Of a DNA stretch of 64,000 bases, positions 1 to 11,429 are shown in pieces. The stretch is from Agelas oroides. Its lineage: Eukaryota; Porifera; Demospongiae; Agelasida; Agelasidae. Each line of letters starts with the position of its first letter. Positions within the stretch are counted from its first letter, which is position 1. Location: the NCBI GenBank assembly GCA_949130485.1, contig OX422199.1, positions 5,140,902-5,204,901 on the forward strand, read 5' to 3'. The notes beneath the pieces were generated by a model, which worked only from the letters and a program-made list of their open reading frames with translations, did no database searches and was not told the origin of the DNA. Position numbers and translations under genes: made by a program.

Positions 1-168
1 AAAGTTTTGTGGTTCAAAAATTTCATGAATCTCTCCAAATTAGTGTTAAAGTAAATTTTCATGATAAAAATTCCGTGATCACTTTAAATTTTCATAATTC
101 AATGTTTCCCCACCCAATTTTCAGCGAGCGCGCTATATAGGCCACCTTGTGACCTCCAGCTGCCACCT
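1..168. other. AT-rich flank, no gene seen
   Basis: AT-rich sequence with several copies of an AAATTTTCAT-like word. No coding signal was recognised. Confidence 0.3.
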
Positions 169-1176
169 GTGCATGTTTTAGAAAGTGCTAAAAAGCTAGC
201 TATGCCTCTTTGGGAAAAACAGTCTTGCATGAGAGGATTCCACATTTACAAGTCAGTGTGGATCCCTTGTATCCGAGAAGTACTTTCTTGTTCCAGGGAA
301 ACATCAAATCTTCATGACCAGTTTGCAGGGAAAGTTGAAACTGACTCTCAAATGATTGTCGGTCATTTGCCAAGAAGTCAGCTCGACCTGCATAATTTTT
401 TGAGAAAAGGAGGAACAATATCCTGCAGAATCAACGGAACAAGAGGATTTTCGAGAGATTTAGTACAGGGAGGAATAGGAGTTTCCTGTATGTTAGTATT
501 CGAAGCTGAGGCTGACTCGTTGATTGGGAAAGTGCAAAAATTATTACTTTTGATTGCTCTGAAAAGCAAAAATCTGAGACTGAAACACCTGCCAAAAAGA
601 TCAAGCTCGAGAATAAAGAAAATGAAGGGGGGGTGGCAATGAGATTTCACCTGACTATTTGTGGGTGAGTCTAAAAGATCCACGAATTGAACTGTACGAT
701 TGTGACAAGCAAGGGATTGTGAAAGGACACAAGCTGAATGATTTACACATATTATTTGGCCAAAGCCTACTGAGAAATCTGCTTCCTGAGGTACAGGGTT
801 TGAGTTGCACACTGACTCAGAGCCGACTTCGATTCGACATTGAAAAAGAGATCGTTCAAATCTGTCATGTCTGAAATGATCACTGGATTGTAATTTCGAA
901 TCTGTTGTGTGGGGCAGGAAAGATTGATATTTTCTATAGTGTATACTCTGATATTGATGAGAGCACCGAAGCTTTGATATTCGGCATGTTTGACCAAGCA
1001 GTGGAGCTGAAAATGTTCCCATCTTTACAGAAGCAGAAAGGAGGTGTGGACTGTGGAGTGTTCTGTATTGCTATATGTACGTACTTTCCAAGACTCTGAC
1101 AAAATTCACTCAGTCTCTACTACGCCCAAGCCTCGTTTCATTTTTTGAAAGGTCTCACCTGTCACCTTTTCCATGA
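169..1176 (+). pseudogene. ULP1/C48-like cysteine protease pseudogene, probably transposon-derived
   Basis: The conceptual protein has the hallmarks of a ULP1-like (C48) cysteine protease. HWIVIS near 880-897 carries the catalytic His. QKGGVDCGVF near 1036-1065 carries the oxyanion Gln and the nucleophile Cys. A tail reading SLLRPSLVSFFER (about 1110-1150) fits the C-terminus of such proteins. Upstream, 169-642 (NGTRGFSRDL and following) looks like the N-terminal part of the same protein in another frame. The copy is broken: the frame changes near 610-640, there is an in-frame TGA at 872-874 just before the catalytic His, and the frame changes again near 1085. In metazoans such proteases occur as free genes and inside several DNA transposons. 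The protease assignment rests on motifs only; the association with a transposon is inference. Confidence 0.6.
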
Positions 1177-1458
1177 TTCTGAAATGTTTGTGATGCACTC
1201 TTTTTTCAACTGTTTTCTTTTATCCCTTCATGTATTAACTTAAAGCTATAATTATTACATAATAATGATGATCATTGAAGTGATATGTTGTAAGGTATTT
1301 ATACATAACAGATGTATGTTACGAATCATTGAATGTTAGCATTGAGCATGAGCGATAATAAATTATGATGGTAGGTGAATAGTTAGCACTTGATGGAATC
1401 AAAAACACCTGAAGCCTTAAAACCATTAATAATGATGTTAGGTTTGCTCTTAAAATGG
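1177..1458. other. non-coding spacer
   Basis: AT-rich sequence between two transposon-derived pseudogenes. I see no open frame or structured repeat. Confidence 0.3.
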
Positions 1459-1897
1459 TCATACAATTGTATCAACCATGCACCTAGCTCCCAGTGGCTT
1501 CATGACACTCAATTTAAGTTCCACAGGCTGATACTGGTTTGGGACTCCTCCGACCTGTGATGCAATCGTTTCTGCATACCATGACTGGAAACAAGCATGT
1601 AGAAATTCCTTTGCCACTAATATCCAGAGGCTGAAGTCTGTCTGGCACGAAAACATAGTAGATGTGATTCTTTTCGAGTAGGCTAAACACAGCATCAGTC
1701 GTCTGGCCATTAAACTCATCGAATATTGCAAGTGCTGGATAGGTGGCGTTCAAACCAAGTTCTTCTCTTTTGCTTTTAACATAGGGAAGAAAGATTTTCT
1801 CAAGGTAGTCAACCATGGTATCTTCATTACACCAGTGATTTGGTATATAGGCCAAGTGCCATTGCTCTGGAAAGTCAATAGTGGGAAGACATTTCAT
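1459..1897 (-). pseudogene. pogo/CENP-B-like DDE transposase fragment
   Basis: Read on the minus strand, the protein contains the C-terminal part of a DDE-superfamily endonuclease. NHWCNEDTM is followed by PALAIFDEFNGQTT (the second catalytic Asp in the IFD motif) and by DRLQPLDIS (the third Asp position). The tail KLSVMKPLGARCMVDTIV also fits this family's C-terminus. The two parts are in different frames, with a one-base shift near 1625-1635. The region that would hold the first catalytic Asp is missing upstream of 1897. It therefore reads as a 5'-truncated, frameshifted relic. Family assignment is from motif memory (Tc1/mariner-pogo type); a domesticated gene is unlikely given the break. 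Confidence 0.65.
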
Positions 1898-2108
1898 AGG
1901 CTACTATTAGATGACTTTTCGAGAGGGGGGTCACAACGTCAGTGATGTTACTTTGGGAAAAAATAGTTTGTAGATGCTCCCTTAGAAGGGCCTTATGCTA
2001 ATTACGTTTATGCTTCTGTCTGCATTTTACTTTCACTGGCTCTTACACTTTTAAAACCACTTGTGTGATGAGGACACACTTTAATAGCACACCCATTCGC
2101 TCTCTATC

Positions 2109-2899
2109 GGGCATCTGTAATCACTGGACTGGACTGCTGGACTGGACTACTGGACTCTAATTGCAATGCACTAAAAACATTTTTAACAAGATGTAGAGTT
2201 GTATACTGCATTACCTTGGCTTACAGAATTGCAGTAGGCCCTCCTGTTCAGTGGTCTTGAACTATTTTAACACATTAACAAGCCACTAGAGTCTGGCAAC
2301 ATCGAAGTTCCAGCACTGGGATTGTAAATGTGACTTGGGACTTGTATAATCGACTCCTGTTGGCTACCTAGGATGCTGGCAGACAGACTAGAATGTAGGC
2401 ACCATATTCAACCACGCTTTGAAACATGCTGCGAGCTCTGCCACACACAAACTAAGCCTCGTACCCAGGCCATTAGTACGAATGGCTTAGCTACATAAAG
2501 GCTACACCCTTTTGGCTTTGAGAGGGTGTGGCCAGTCACCGCTGTAGACATGGTAGACCTTGGACTGTTTGAGAAAGAACGAGAGATCCTGGAGTGCTGG
2601 GTATCGTTATTGCTGAGTGCCTAAGTGTGAGCTCAAGGTTACTCAGTTTGCGTTTGTCCGCCGCACTTGCATGGGCAAGTTGCTGCGCTGTAGCAGTAGC
2701 TACATCACTTATTGTACGTAAATAAGTACCTAAGGTACCTCTTTGCAGCAAAATGGCTATCCTTGCAGGTTGTTAGAGTGTATTATGTAACTCCACAGGT
2801 AGATAAATATTATCAGAGAGCATAAAAAATGTTTTTAGTGCATTGAAATTAGAGTCCAGTAGTCCAGTCCAGTAGTCCAGTCCAGTGATTACAGACGCC
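2109..2899. mobile_element. MITE-like element with long inverted repeats built of GGACTGGACTACT units
   Basis: The first about 85 bases (TCTGTAATCACTGGACTGGA and onward, up to the word TGCACTAAAAACATTTTT) recur as a reverse complement ending near 2899. The arms consist of tandem GGACTGGACTACT-type units. A third, partial copy lies at 51180-51415, where flanking sequence (TGCCAGACTCTAGTGGCTTG) is also shared. No coding capacity is seen. This is a non-autonomous inverted-repeat element; its superfamily is not determined. Confidence 0.7.
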
Positions 2900-3194
2900 C
2901 CCCTCTATCAGTGCTATGAAATCCTCCCTTTCCTTCTTGCCACACTCACAATCTACCAGGAGGTTTGGAGAGCAGACAAAGGTGGCCAGATGTGGTAAGA
3001 AGTCTCTTGTATTCATACACAAGAGACTTCTTACTGCATCTGGCCACTTAGAGAGTCTGGCTCTGCGAGACTAGTCAATCCTTGTCCCTATCCAATAAGC
3101 TACGCTCATTCATATGTAAAGTAAAACATCGCTAAATCTATAAGCTGCCTTACCTGTCGAGGAGAACACGCTGCTCCTGCCGTTCGCAAGTGCA
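2900..3194. other. spacer with a short hairpin
   Basis: Contains a short inverted repeat at about 2980-3050 (TGGCCAGATG...CATCTGGCCA with AAGAGACTTCTT words). No gene is seen. Confidence 0.3.
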
Positions 3195-3362
3195 GTGTCC
3201 AACACATTTGCCTTCATCAATGACCTTTCGTCCTGGAGGCCTATTAGCCTCATTCCCAGGCCTTCCCCGGCTCCAGTTTTTGATTGCTTGCAGTATGCAA
3301 AAACGGAGGGAGAAGGCCTGGTGAATCTTACCACGTGATCCGCGGCACAGACATCACGTAGC
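3195..3362 (-). repeat. dispersed repeat of the GGCCTGGGAACGAGGCTA family
   Basis: Minus-strand copy of a repeat that also occurs on the plus strand at 9795-9850 (part) and at 29716-29850. Shared words include GCCGCGGATCACGTGGTAAG, ATTCACCAGGCCTTCTCCCT and TTTTTGCATACTGCAAGC. A minimal hairpin version (TAGCCTTGTTCCCAGG and its complement) sits at 58415-58450. It has no coding capacity. Confidence 0.65.
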
Positions 3363-3458
3363 ATGCACCGCCTCTTACGATGACGTTTCTATGTTGCGCG
3401 GTGTGCGCGCCTCGCTAACGGAGCGGTTTTCCCGGGAAAGCAAGAAGGAGCTCTGAAG

Positions 3459-3575
3459 ATGCTGAAGATCCTTATGAATGATACTGCACGAGCTACACAG
3501 CTAGAGAAAGTGCCAGAGGAGCTTCACCAAAGATGGCCTTCTATCTTCCAGGAGTTGCTGAATAAGTTCAAAAAG
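3459..3575 (+). CDS. possible upstream coding exon (unrecognised)
   Basis: An ATG-initiated stretch (MLKILMNDTARATQLEKVPE...) runs about 39 codons to a GT donor-like site after NKFKK. It lies 230 bases upstream of the helicase ATG on the same strand, so it may be an alternative 5' exon of that gene or a remnant of a neighbour. The sequence is not recognised, and no acceptor was proven to connect it. Confidence 0.25.
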
Positions 3576-3806
3576 GTACAGCGTTTAGTCATAGCTGGAA
3601 AGTCTCCAGAAATTTATGGGACTTTGTTACACCTGGCCACTTGCATAATAGTAAATATGAGTATTGGTAACATTGTGAACCGGTGAAATATAACAGAGAC
3701 CAAGTTACCAAGAACGGAATGCTCTAAATGGAAAAAATAGTTGCCAACGTAACGGTGCGCATGTGTGGATTTAAATTTCAAAGCGGGACTACTGCGGTTT
3801 TTGGCC

Positions 3807-6660
3807 ATGGGAAGTTATACTCCACTGTGTAAACCTGACTGTTTGTGCAGTTGTGGAGTTGTACCTGAAAGGGCTGTGGCTTCTTGTGCAGCACTAGGCA
3901 GCCTGAGACTCACACTCGCAACAGTATTTGGGTTTCAGAGCTTCCGTCCTGGGCAACTTGAATCAGTGCTGCCTGCACTCCATGGAAAAGATGTTTTTGT
4001 ACGAATGGCAACAGGGGCTGGCAAAAGTGTGGCAATGTTCATGGTGCCACTAGCATATTCCAACATAGCTGTTGGTGTTATCATTAGCCCTCTGAACTCG
4101 CTGATGGATGAGCAGGTTAGCAGCATGTGAATGTGACAAAATTAAATTTTGAAGTGGTAATCTACTGTAAAATTCATTCTGATAGATACTCAAGCTTTCA
4201 AAGCTAGGTATTTCTGCCGTGAGAACAACGGAACACAACACAGAGATCTTCAGTGATGCTGCCTCAGGGAAATACCACTTTGGTAGGTTAATTAATTCAT
4301 GGCAGATCCATCTGCCATAAATTTATGCTAGCCGTTTTAACAGTCTTAATGTCACCAGAAGTTGCTACATCGCTCCCGTGGAGGCGGTTGTTCTCCACCA
4401 ACTACTGTAAGAGCCATCTTGTGTCTGTTGCTGTGGATGAGGCACATTGCATTCAAGAATGGTTAGAGAAATCGGATGTTTATGTAGCTAGATGCAATCT
4501 GTACATCGGTTTCTGTTGTGTTCTATAGGGGAGATACTTTTCGTAAAGCATTTCAGCATATTGGAGGTCTATGTGCACTTACTAAGGCGACATTCATGGC
4601 TCTCACTGCTTCTGCACCACCTGAGATTGAAAGAGAAATAACTCCCTCTCTTTCTCTCACTGACCCCATTGTTGTTAAAGCATTCTCTCAATCGCCCAAA
4701 TATGTACATCTGCGTTGGCAAAAAATCCAGCTGTTTAGTAAGTTTTGGAACATTCATGACATTGTGGATATTTTGGATATGGGTAAAAATTGTATACTTT
4801 CATTTGTTCCATTTCAGAAAGGCTTCATGGAACTTGGTGAACGGTTAAAGAACTGTACTGATTCATCCATTTTTCCAAAAACGGTTGTGTTTTGCCGCCA
4901 AAAAGAAACAGTAGCAAAAGTTTTTCAGTTTTTGCAGCACTCTGCTAAAAGCAAAGACTTTGTAGGCATGTACCACGCTAGCCTTTTGGAACAAAGAAAG
5001 AATGAAATCTACAGACGGTTTTGCAATCCTGCCTCGATATTATGTTGTCTTGTTGCAACAATTGCTTTTGGCTTGGTGAGTTAATATAGCAAGTATATAA
5101 TAGTTAGACGCCGAGACCAAGGGAACTACGCGATTTAGAAACCCGAGGGCCCGAGGCTGTAGCGTCCCGAGCGTAGCGAGGGCGCTACTAAGGGCCCGAG
5201 GGTTTCTATAAATCGCGTAGTTCCCATTGGTCGAGGCGTCTAACTTATTTAGAGTACAGCAACAGCTATAAATACGACGCAAAGTCACTGAAAACAATGA
5301 AAATGATGGATTTTGACGAAACTGTAGTGTTTCAGCTCTCAAACGTTGCAACATCAACGGCAACGAAGTCGAACGACGACATTCACGGTCTCCCGTGCCG
5401 CCGAGCGCACTCGACGGCACACCACGCCCACCATAGAACTGCTGGATTCCGGGAATCACCACTCCCAGTAACGAGCTCCACTTTTATCCGAGACACCGCC
5501 GGGCCTTGCGCTGCCACGAAGACACGGCTGACGCGCTGCCAAGTATCTCTGACAGTCTGTAGTACCCGAAAAACCAGTTACACCCTACTACATTAGGCTG
5601 TGGTGCCCAGACAGAAGAATCTAGCTACAGCCACAGAAATTTCTGCACTAGCTAGCTAACCTGCTTAATTCAGGAACTCGAAGTGAGGAAGAAAGACGGT
5701 TCAAACATGGATAATACATACCGTATGTATTTGAAGTGTATAGTATCTATGGTTCAAAGTTCAACTTCAATGTCCGTCATGCAGCTGCGCTGTTTATACC
5801 TTGTATTTATTGTTTGTATGCAATAACAATCTACAGTTTGTAAAAACAAATTATTGTTGATAATGTTTGCTATTATCGTTTACAGGACATTCTGTAGGAG
5901 GTAACTATCAGGTCTGATAGTTACCTCCTGAGAGGTAACTATCAGATTTAGTTACCTCTCAGTGACCAATCAAATTACTAGAAATGAGTTAGCTGTACTC
6001 TAAACACATATAGTATTGTGTTAAAACACTTCTCATTTATATAGGGTGTTGACATTGCAAACATCAAGGTAGTAGTTGTGTATGGGCTACCAGATACACT
6101 GTCACAACTTTACCAGGTGATCACAATTACATTGGATGTATGCAAAAGTAGCCTTGTTTCCAACCTTCCCTGTTTTTTTTTGTTCTTCGGTTTGCCTTCA
6201 GTATAATACACGGAAGCAGAAGAGCGGTAAAAACGGGAAAGGCCTGGGAACACTTCTATTTTTCGCCTCTCTTCTACGTACGTACTTCTGTGTATTGTGC
6301 TGAATGCAAACCAAAGAGGGAAGGCCTGGGAACATGGCTATGCAAAAGGTATCATGTTACTCTTTTTTTTTTGGCACGCAGCTCTTTGGGCGTGCTGGTA
6401 GAGGAGGTTTCTTATGTAGGGCTGTTCTTCTGACCGATGCCAGAGAACTGCAACGCTGCAAAGATGTTGGCCTTGTAGAGTTTTGCACTGCAAAAGAGAA
6501 TTGCAGAAGGAAGCACATGTTACGAGCATTAGGGAGTGATGAGCCAGTACAGACGGTCAATGGACAGATGTGCTGTGATGTTTGCTCTCAGCAGTGCAGT
6601 AATAAAGGCTCATCACGCCCCAGTGCAGTATCTGGTTCTTCACCATCACAGTCATCATAG
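3807..6660 (+). CDS. RecQ-like SF2 DNA helicase, seven exons, apparently intact
   Basis: Predicted exons are 3807-4115, 4186-4282, 4332-4461, 4529-4737, 4822-5075, 6045-6116 and 6382-6660. All junctions are GT-AG and in phase, giving about 449 residues. The motifs appear in helicase order: FRPGQ, Walker A MATGAGKSVAMF, ISPLNSLMDEQ, VMSPE-like LMSPEVA, DEAH box AVDEAHCIQEW, FMALTASA (motif III), TVVFCR (IV), VATIAFGLGVDI (V) and QLFGRAGRGG (VI). A Cys-rich RecQ zinc-binding segment follows (ENCRRKHML...MCCDVCSQQC). There is no winged-helix or HRDC extension; a Ser-rich tail ends the protein. The ATG at 3807 sits in a strong Kozak context (GCCATGG); the frame is open further upstream. The 84 bases at 4738-4821 are also open in frame, so that intron may be retained. 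Similar short RecQ-like genes are often multi-copy and may travel with mobile DNA (inference). Confidence 0.85.
5103..5243. repeat. hairpin MITE inside a helicase intron
   Basis: Near-perfect palindrome whose ends read GTTAGACGCC and GGCGTCTAAC, with inner arms GGGAACTACGCGAT and ATCGCGTAGTTCCC and a GGGCCCGAGG core. It sits in the long fifth intron of the helicase gene. No target-site duplication was resolved. Confidence 0.75.
5889..5963. repeat. short palindromic cluster (GAGGTAACTATCAG)
   Basis: GAGGTAACTATCAG and its complement CTGATAGTTACCTC alternate three times within 75 bases of the same helicase intron, so the segment can fold into a cruciform. Confidence 0.6.
6185..6335. repeat. 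imperfect inverted repeat in helicase intron
   Basis: TTCGGTTTGCCTTCAGTATA at the left pairs with TGCTGAATGCAAACCAAAGA at the right. The centre carries GGGAAAGGCCTGGGAAC, also seen in the dispersed repeat family at 3195-3362. Confidence 0.5.
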
Positions 6661-7155
6661 AGTGCAGTTCGTTTTAACTACTTGTCTATATATCCACTCC
6701 CAATCTTATCTGCTCCCTTTTTGATGGGATCTTCAAATTTTGTTCCGGTTCGAGTTAGGTTTTCACTTTCTGCTTTCTCTTCCACCTAATAGGATGGCAT
6801 TTTGGTGATGTCTTTGTCAGCGTCCCTTGTGGTATGATGTGACAATTTTACGTGGACCCTAAGCTGTTCATCAACACGTTTAGATGCACCCAGAAGAAAT
6901 AGTGCACATAGGGACATACCAACCATGTGTGATGCAGTTAGGTTTGGACCACTACCTTTCAAGGACTGTTTCAACACCCTAACAAGAAGAAAAGAGGTAA
7001 TATGTATACTTACTTATGTTCAACATATTCTGCTCATGGAAGAACCTCAACAAATTTTTGCCGATCAGAATATTAACACATAGCGGAACTGGTCACATGC
7101 ATGGAATCATATATATCAGCATAGTTGTATATTACGACTCATTACCTATATTCAC

Positions 7156-9358
7156 TTACAGATTATAGTGCTCTAGCATTTGGTCTATAGGCTTGCCATG
7201 ACCATACTTTCCTTGAGTGTTAACAGTCCTATTGTGCATGGCTATGTGTCTGGGGAAATTGGCTGCCAAGTTGCTCAGCAGATTCAGTGCCTCTGTTGCA
7301 CAGTTTTTACAGTTCATCCCCACAAACAGTACCATCCAGTGTCTCCAGTGTCGTATTATTTGTGGACCTTCTTCACTCCTGATGGCATTGCGAAGGTCAA
7401 TATACATGAAGGCTATGTGTAGGAATGATCGGTGTAATGCATATATTGGATCTTTGGACTCGTGTGGCACTAATCTTTTCTCACAGATTGACCTGGCAGT
7501 TGTTTCCAACCACTCGAGAGATGTGTCATGGGGAACATTATCATGTGCTGATGTTACTCCAAGCTCAGCACAAACAGCAGCTAGTAGGTATCCCTTGAAG
7601 GTGTGTGAAATGAATTCGTCTGCAGTGCTGAATGTTTTCCCTTTCTTGTCAACTAATTTACGATTGATGTAGTCCCGTAGGTTACACAGGAAGCCTGGTT
7701 GATTGAGTTTACCCCAAAATGCCTGCAGTATCACCCTTGCACACTCCCACAGAAAGTGGAAATCACCTGTTTGTAAAAATATGATTTCTTTGTTAGTGAA
7801 ATGTCTAAATGTGCTTAGAATACACTTACCTGGAACTTCAAGTGCCCATTGGAGTTGGTTTATGGGCTCAAGTTCACCACTGGCCCACCACTTTGCACCT
7901 CTCATGTTTTTACAGGTACACTGGTCTCCAATAAATATCTGTGTGCATTTAATTTTATTAAGTAGCTCCTTAGAATTCACAATAGCAGCAATTTAAGTAC
8001 AGGTGTTTACCTGTGCCTCTCCTGTGAGACCACAATCCTTACGGTAGTCTTGGAGAATTTTGATGGTCTCATCTATGTACTTTTCATCTCTCTCTAGCAT
8101 TCTCATTGGTACAACTACCGATTTATGTGTGCGACCTGCTGCAGTATGGTGTGGAAGAAGTTTCTGAAGATCCTTCAGAGAGTCAAACTGCTCAACAAGG
8201 AACTTTGCTACATATTTACATGCCCTATCAAACAACCCCCTCCCTGGGCAAAAGGTCATCCACTGTAAGGCAACTTCAGGGCCTCTGAGGTGCTAAGTCT
8301 CTCCAACTGAACTCAAAGGGAGGCAGGTTCGTAATCGCTAGAGCTATCCGTGTCGTGACATTCATCATAGTGTTGTGTGTATCTGAAATATTTTGAGAAA
8401 TATAATAGTCATATTGTTATGTACTTGATGATGTCTTTGTACTGTTTTACCTTGACGTTCATGTCGGATGGTGTGGTGCATATTAAAATTATCAAACACC
8501 CACAGCTTGATCTGTTCTGTGTAGCGTGCTTCCTCTGTTAACTGCTTCAGATAGCCCCATGTATTGTTGTAAGACATACAAATCCCAGCATGGTTCAACC
8601 CCTCAATGGCCTAAGGAGAAAAGCTTACCTTAAGATTAATAACACTACTCTAATAGAATTTGCCCTTTACCTGCCTGCTGGTTGCACGTGCAATCAGCAT
8701 GATACCGATCAACAGTTGCAGGCCTTTGGCTCTCTGTGTCCGAGCATTAAGGAGTGTGCATATTGACACAAGACCCTTGATTTGTTCCTCTGCTAGGTCA
8801 TCACCATGGATATATCTGCTTGTTTGTCCCAGGGTTTCAAACAACTGCAGAAAGTCTGGAGCGTACCTATGGAGCTCTGCAAGCACAGAATCAATGGTGA
8901 AGGATTCAAGACGCTCAAGGGTGTCAGGACCGTGCATAATAATGCTGTCAGATGAAACCAGCCGTTCAAGTTGATGTTGGATGACAGGCATCAATATCGA
9001 GGACTGACGAAGAGATTGCAGTTTCATCTCTAACTCTAACACCCTTTCCTTCAACTTTGTATTCTCGGCGGCCAGTGTTGTGACTTCATTTGAAATGGGT
9101 TGGCTGACAGGAGATGCCAAGAGACTAACGGCACTCGTTTCAGTGGCTGTTGGTTGTGATGGATGGCTAGGCCTAATACCAAGGATGTGCGTGGACCGTT
9201 CACTCTGTGCATCAGGAAAACCCATGTCAACAACTTTTCTGACATCATACTGGTTTACGTCCGGATACTTTTGTTGCAGAAGCTGTAGTACTTCTGAATG
9301 CTTCATGCAAGCCTGGTATGGCCCATCCCTGGGTCCAATACGAACACGTTGTTTAAGC
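7156..9358 (-). CDS. DUF6589-like protein gene, multi-exon, one unresolved frame change
   Basis: Minus-strand exons are about 9358-8671, 8610-8451, 8383-8011, 7968-7830 and 7766-7156 (stop). Introns are 42-67 nt with GT/AG ends. Recognisable segments in order: an N-terminal coiled coil (TLAAENTKLKERVLELEMKL); GICMSYNNTW; WVFDNFNMHHTIRHERQG; THNTMMNVTTRIALAI; IFIGDQCTCKNMRGAKWW; VPGDFHFLWECARVI; a C-terminal block rich in H, W and C. I associate the GDQ, DFHFLWE and HERQG blocks with the DUF6589 family from memory; its function is not established. Within exon 8383-8011 the frame shifts by one base around 8270-8300 (…FSWRDLAP versus …GPEVALQWM). The copy is therefore either a recent pseudogene or holds a mini-intron that I could not define. 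A first exon at 9596-9507 (MSGVRLTEQVCG...) is possible but was not joined. The gene is convergent with the RecQ-like gene, 495 bases apart. Confidence 0.65.
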
Positions 9359-9794
9359 CTATGAGATGTTATTCAAGTGAATGATTTACAGCTGCACAAA
9401 TTACTCAATAATACACATACAATACTGATCCTAAATAAAGCACAGCATGAATTCAGCCTTACAATTACGCTTCTAATGTAGCTATGAGGTCAACATTCTA
9501 TTTTAAAACCTGCTCTTCTATATTTTTCTAGATAGCAAGTAAAGTCCGGTACATCAGTAACACCACACACTTGTTCAGTGAGCCTCACTCCACTCATCTT
9601 GGACTCTAAGGGTCTCAGTCTGCACACGGGCCTTGCACTTGAAATAGCTTCTTTCTGCCAGAGTGTTCAGCGTAACGGCGTCTGCTGACAATCATGTGTA
9701 CCCGCGCAGTTACAGTATAGTATATAGATCGAGTAGTAAAAGTCCGCACACGGCACGCGTGCATGATGACACAAATTATGAGGCCAGGTCTTTA

Positions 9795-9850
9795 CGTCAG
9801 CGGTGCCGCGGATCACGTGGTAAGATTCACCAGGCCTTCTCCCTCTGTTT
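9795..9850 (+). repeat. partial copy of the GGCCTGGGAACGAGGCTA-family repeat
   Basis: Shares GCCGCGGATCACGTGGTAAG and ATTCACCAGGCCTTCTCCCT with the minus-strand copy at 3195-3362. The two copies bracket the helicase/DUF6589 pair in inverted orientation. Confidence 0.65.
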
Positions 9851-11425
9851 TGGGTCACTCTAAAAGTAGGAACGGGAAATGGGAAATGAAAAATGGGAAA
9901 CGAGGAAATGGGGAAATGGAACGGCAACGCACAAGTTTTGGAGTCAGTGTAAAAGAAGAAGTGGAGTGTACATGTTGTGCAGAGTAGCTAAAGTCATGAT
10001 TAGCTAGAGGAGGTAGGCCTATAGAGTGCTTCTAGTGAGAAAAGCAGGAAGAATAATAGAGTCAGCACTAACAGTAGCATGGCAATAGTGTATGCATATT
10101 TCTACTTTGTCAGACAGTAAATAGAATTATTGCCTCACTCAGGTATAAAGCTGTTGTACATTCCCTCCTCCACTCAGTGCATGCAAAGTATAATTCACAC
10201 AGCAATTATATTCTCTACAGAGCTGGTGTGTGTATCCACTGAAGAATGTCCGCAAACAGACATTTCGTGAACTTCTATTTAGCTGAATACTCATGCTAAT
10301 AATAGTGCTGTATGTGGGGTTATTCTTCATGTACCATCTGCATATCCATAACAATGCAAGCAACTGCATGAAATGTTGTATAAAGTATGGACAATTCACA
10401 GATTCAACAAACTCAAGAAATGGCCATAGAATTAGCTTGCAGACCGTGCCTTTGGTCCCAACTGTCAGGCAAAGATGATCTCTCAGTGAGTGCATGCATG
10501 GACATTGACTTTCCCTTGATGACTGCAGAAGCAAAATGTCACTCAGAACACCAGACCCTCTTTATACACATACGTGAAGGTTTGGGCACGAGACTACTCC
10601 CAAATGTGTTACGCTGTTCCTGGTCTCTGCATCTGAACTCTGTCCTCAATCTCCATCTGAGGCACTCTTGCGCGTTTGCTTAAGGTCAAACTGGAAGAAC
10701 ATTTATCTTCTTTAAGTTTACCTTTGCTCCTCCCTCTTGGGGGCCGATCAAGGTATCAAAAACTGCTAAAATCAATGGATCAAGAACACACGGCTGCAAT
10801 TTGACCTTTGACCCTTTGAAATCAAGCGCTCAAGAGCCTCAGAAGGGAACGATCAAGCGATTAAGAACACTTTTTGCCGTTCAAAAGCCTTGATCCTGGT
10901 CGCAAACGCTTGAATAGGTGACATGTAAGTGACTACCCCTTGGTCTTACACTGAAATAAACTCTTGGTCTTAGTAGGTAACAGGTTAGCTCACAAGCTAG
11001 GGATGAGCCTGAGCACAGTATTCAATATTAAAATACTGACTGAACCTGTTGGGGGTTTTTACACGAGTCCAGTATTAGCTACATAATTTTCTTGCTATAA
11101 AATTAAGTTGCACAATCTCTTTGAACACAGTACAGACTACCTGATGTCTTGTCCAACTGGTGTTTTGTTGATGCATGCCCTCCAGCAACTCAAACTCAAC
11201 TTGAGGAGCTAATGCATGTGCTGCAAGTCTTTTACCCTTCGCAGGGAGGTGTGGCTTACGAGACTAATGTGCTACATGTCTGGATCCAGTACTGTGGCGC
11301 TCTGCGCGCGCAATGCACACATTACAGTTTATGACGTCACCACATGGAGTGAGGGATGTCCAGTGACGCCATCGAACGGCATAGAAATTCTTAAGATAGA
11401 ATATGGGTTGTACCATACCTGGCCA
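9851..11425. other. intergenic stretch without recognised gene
   Basis: Holds a purine-rich run of GGGAAATG-like words at 9868-9925 and several short open frames without recognisable similarity. A block at 10730-10920 is rich in GATCAAG/CTTGATC words. I see no splice-supported coding chain. Confidence 0.35.
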
Positions 11426-11429
11426 TAAC

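Noticed and set aside
872-874. TGA in the protease relic as a selenocysteine codon
   Set aside because: A second frame break downstream and the lack of any expected Sec at this position make simple decay far more likely.
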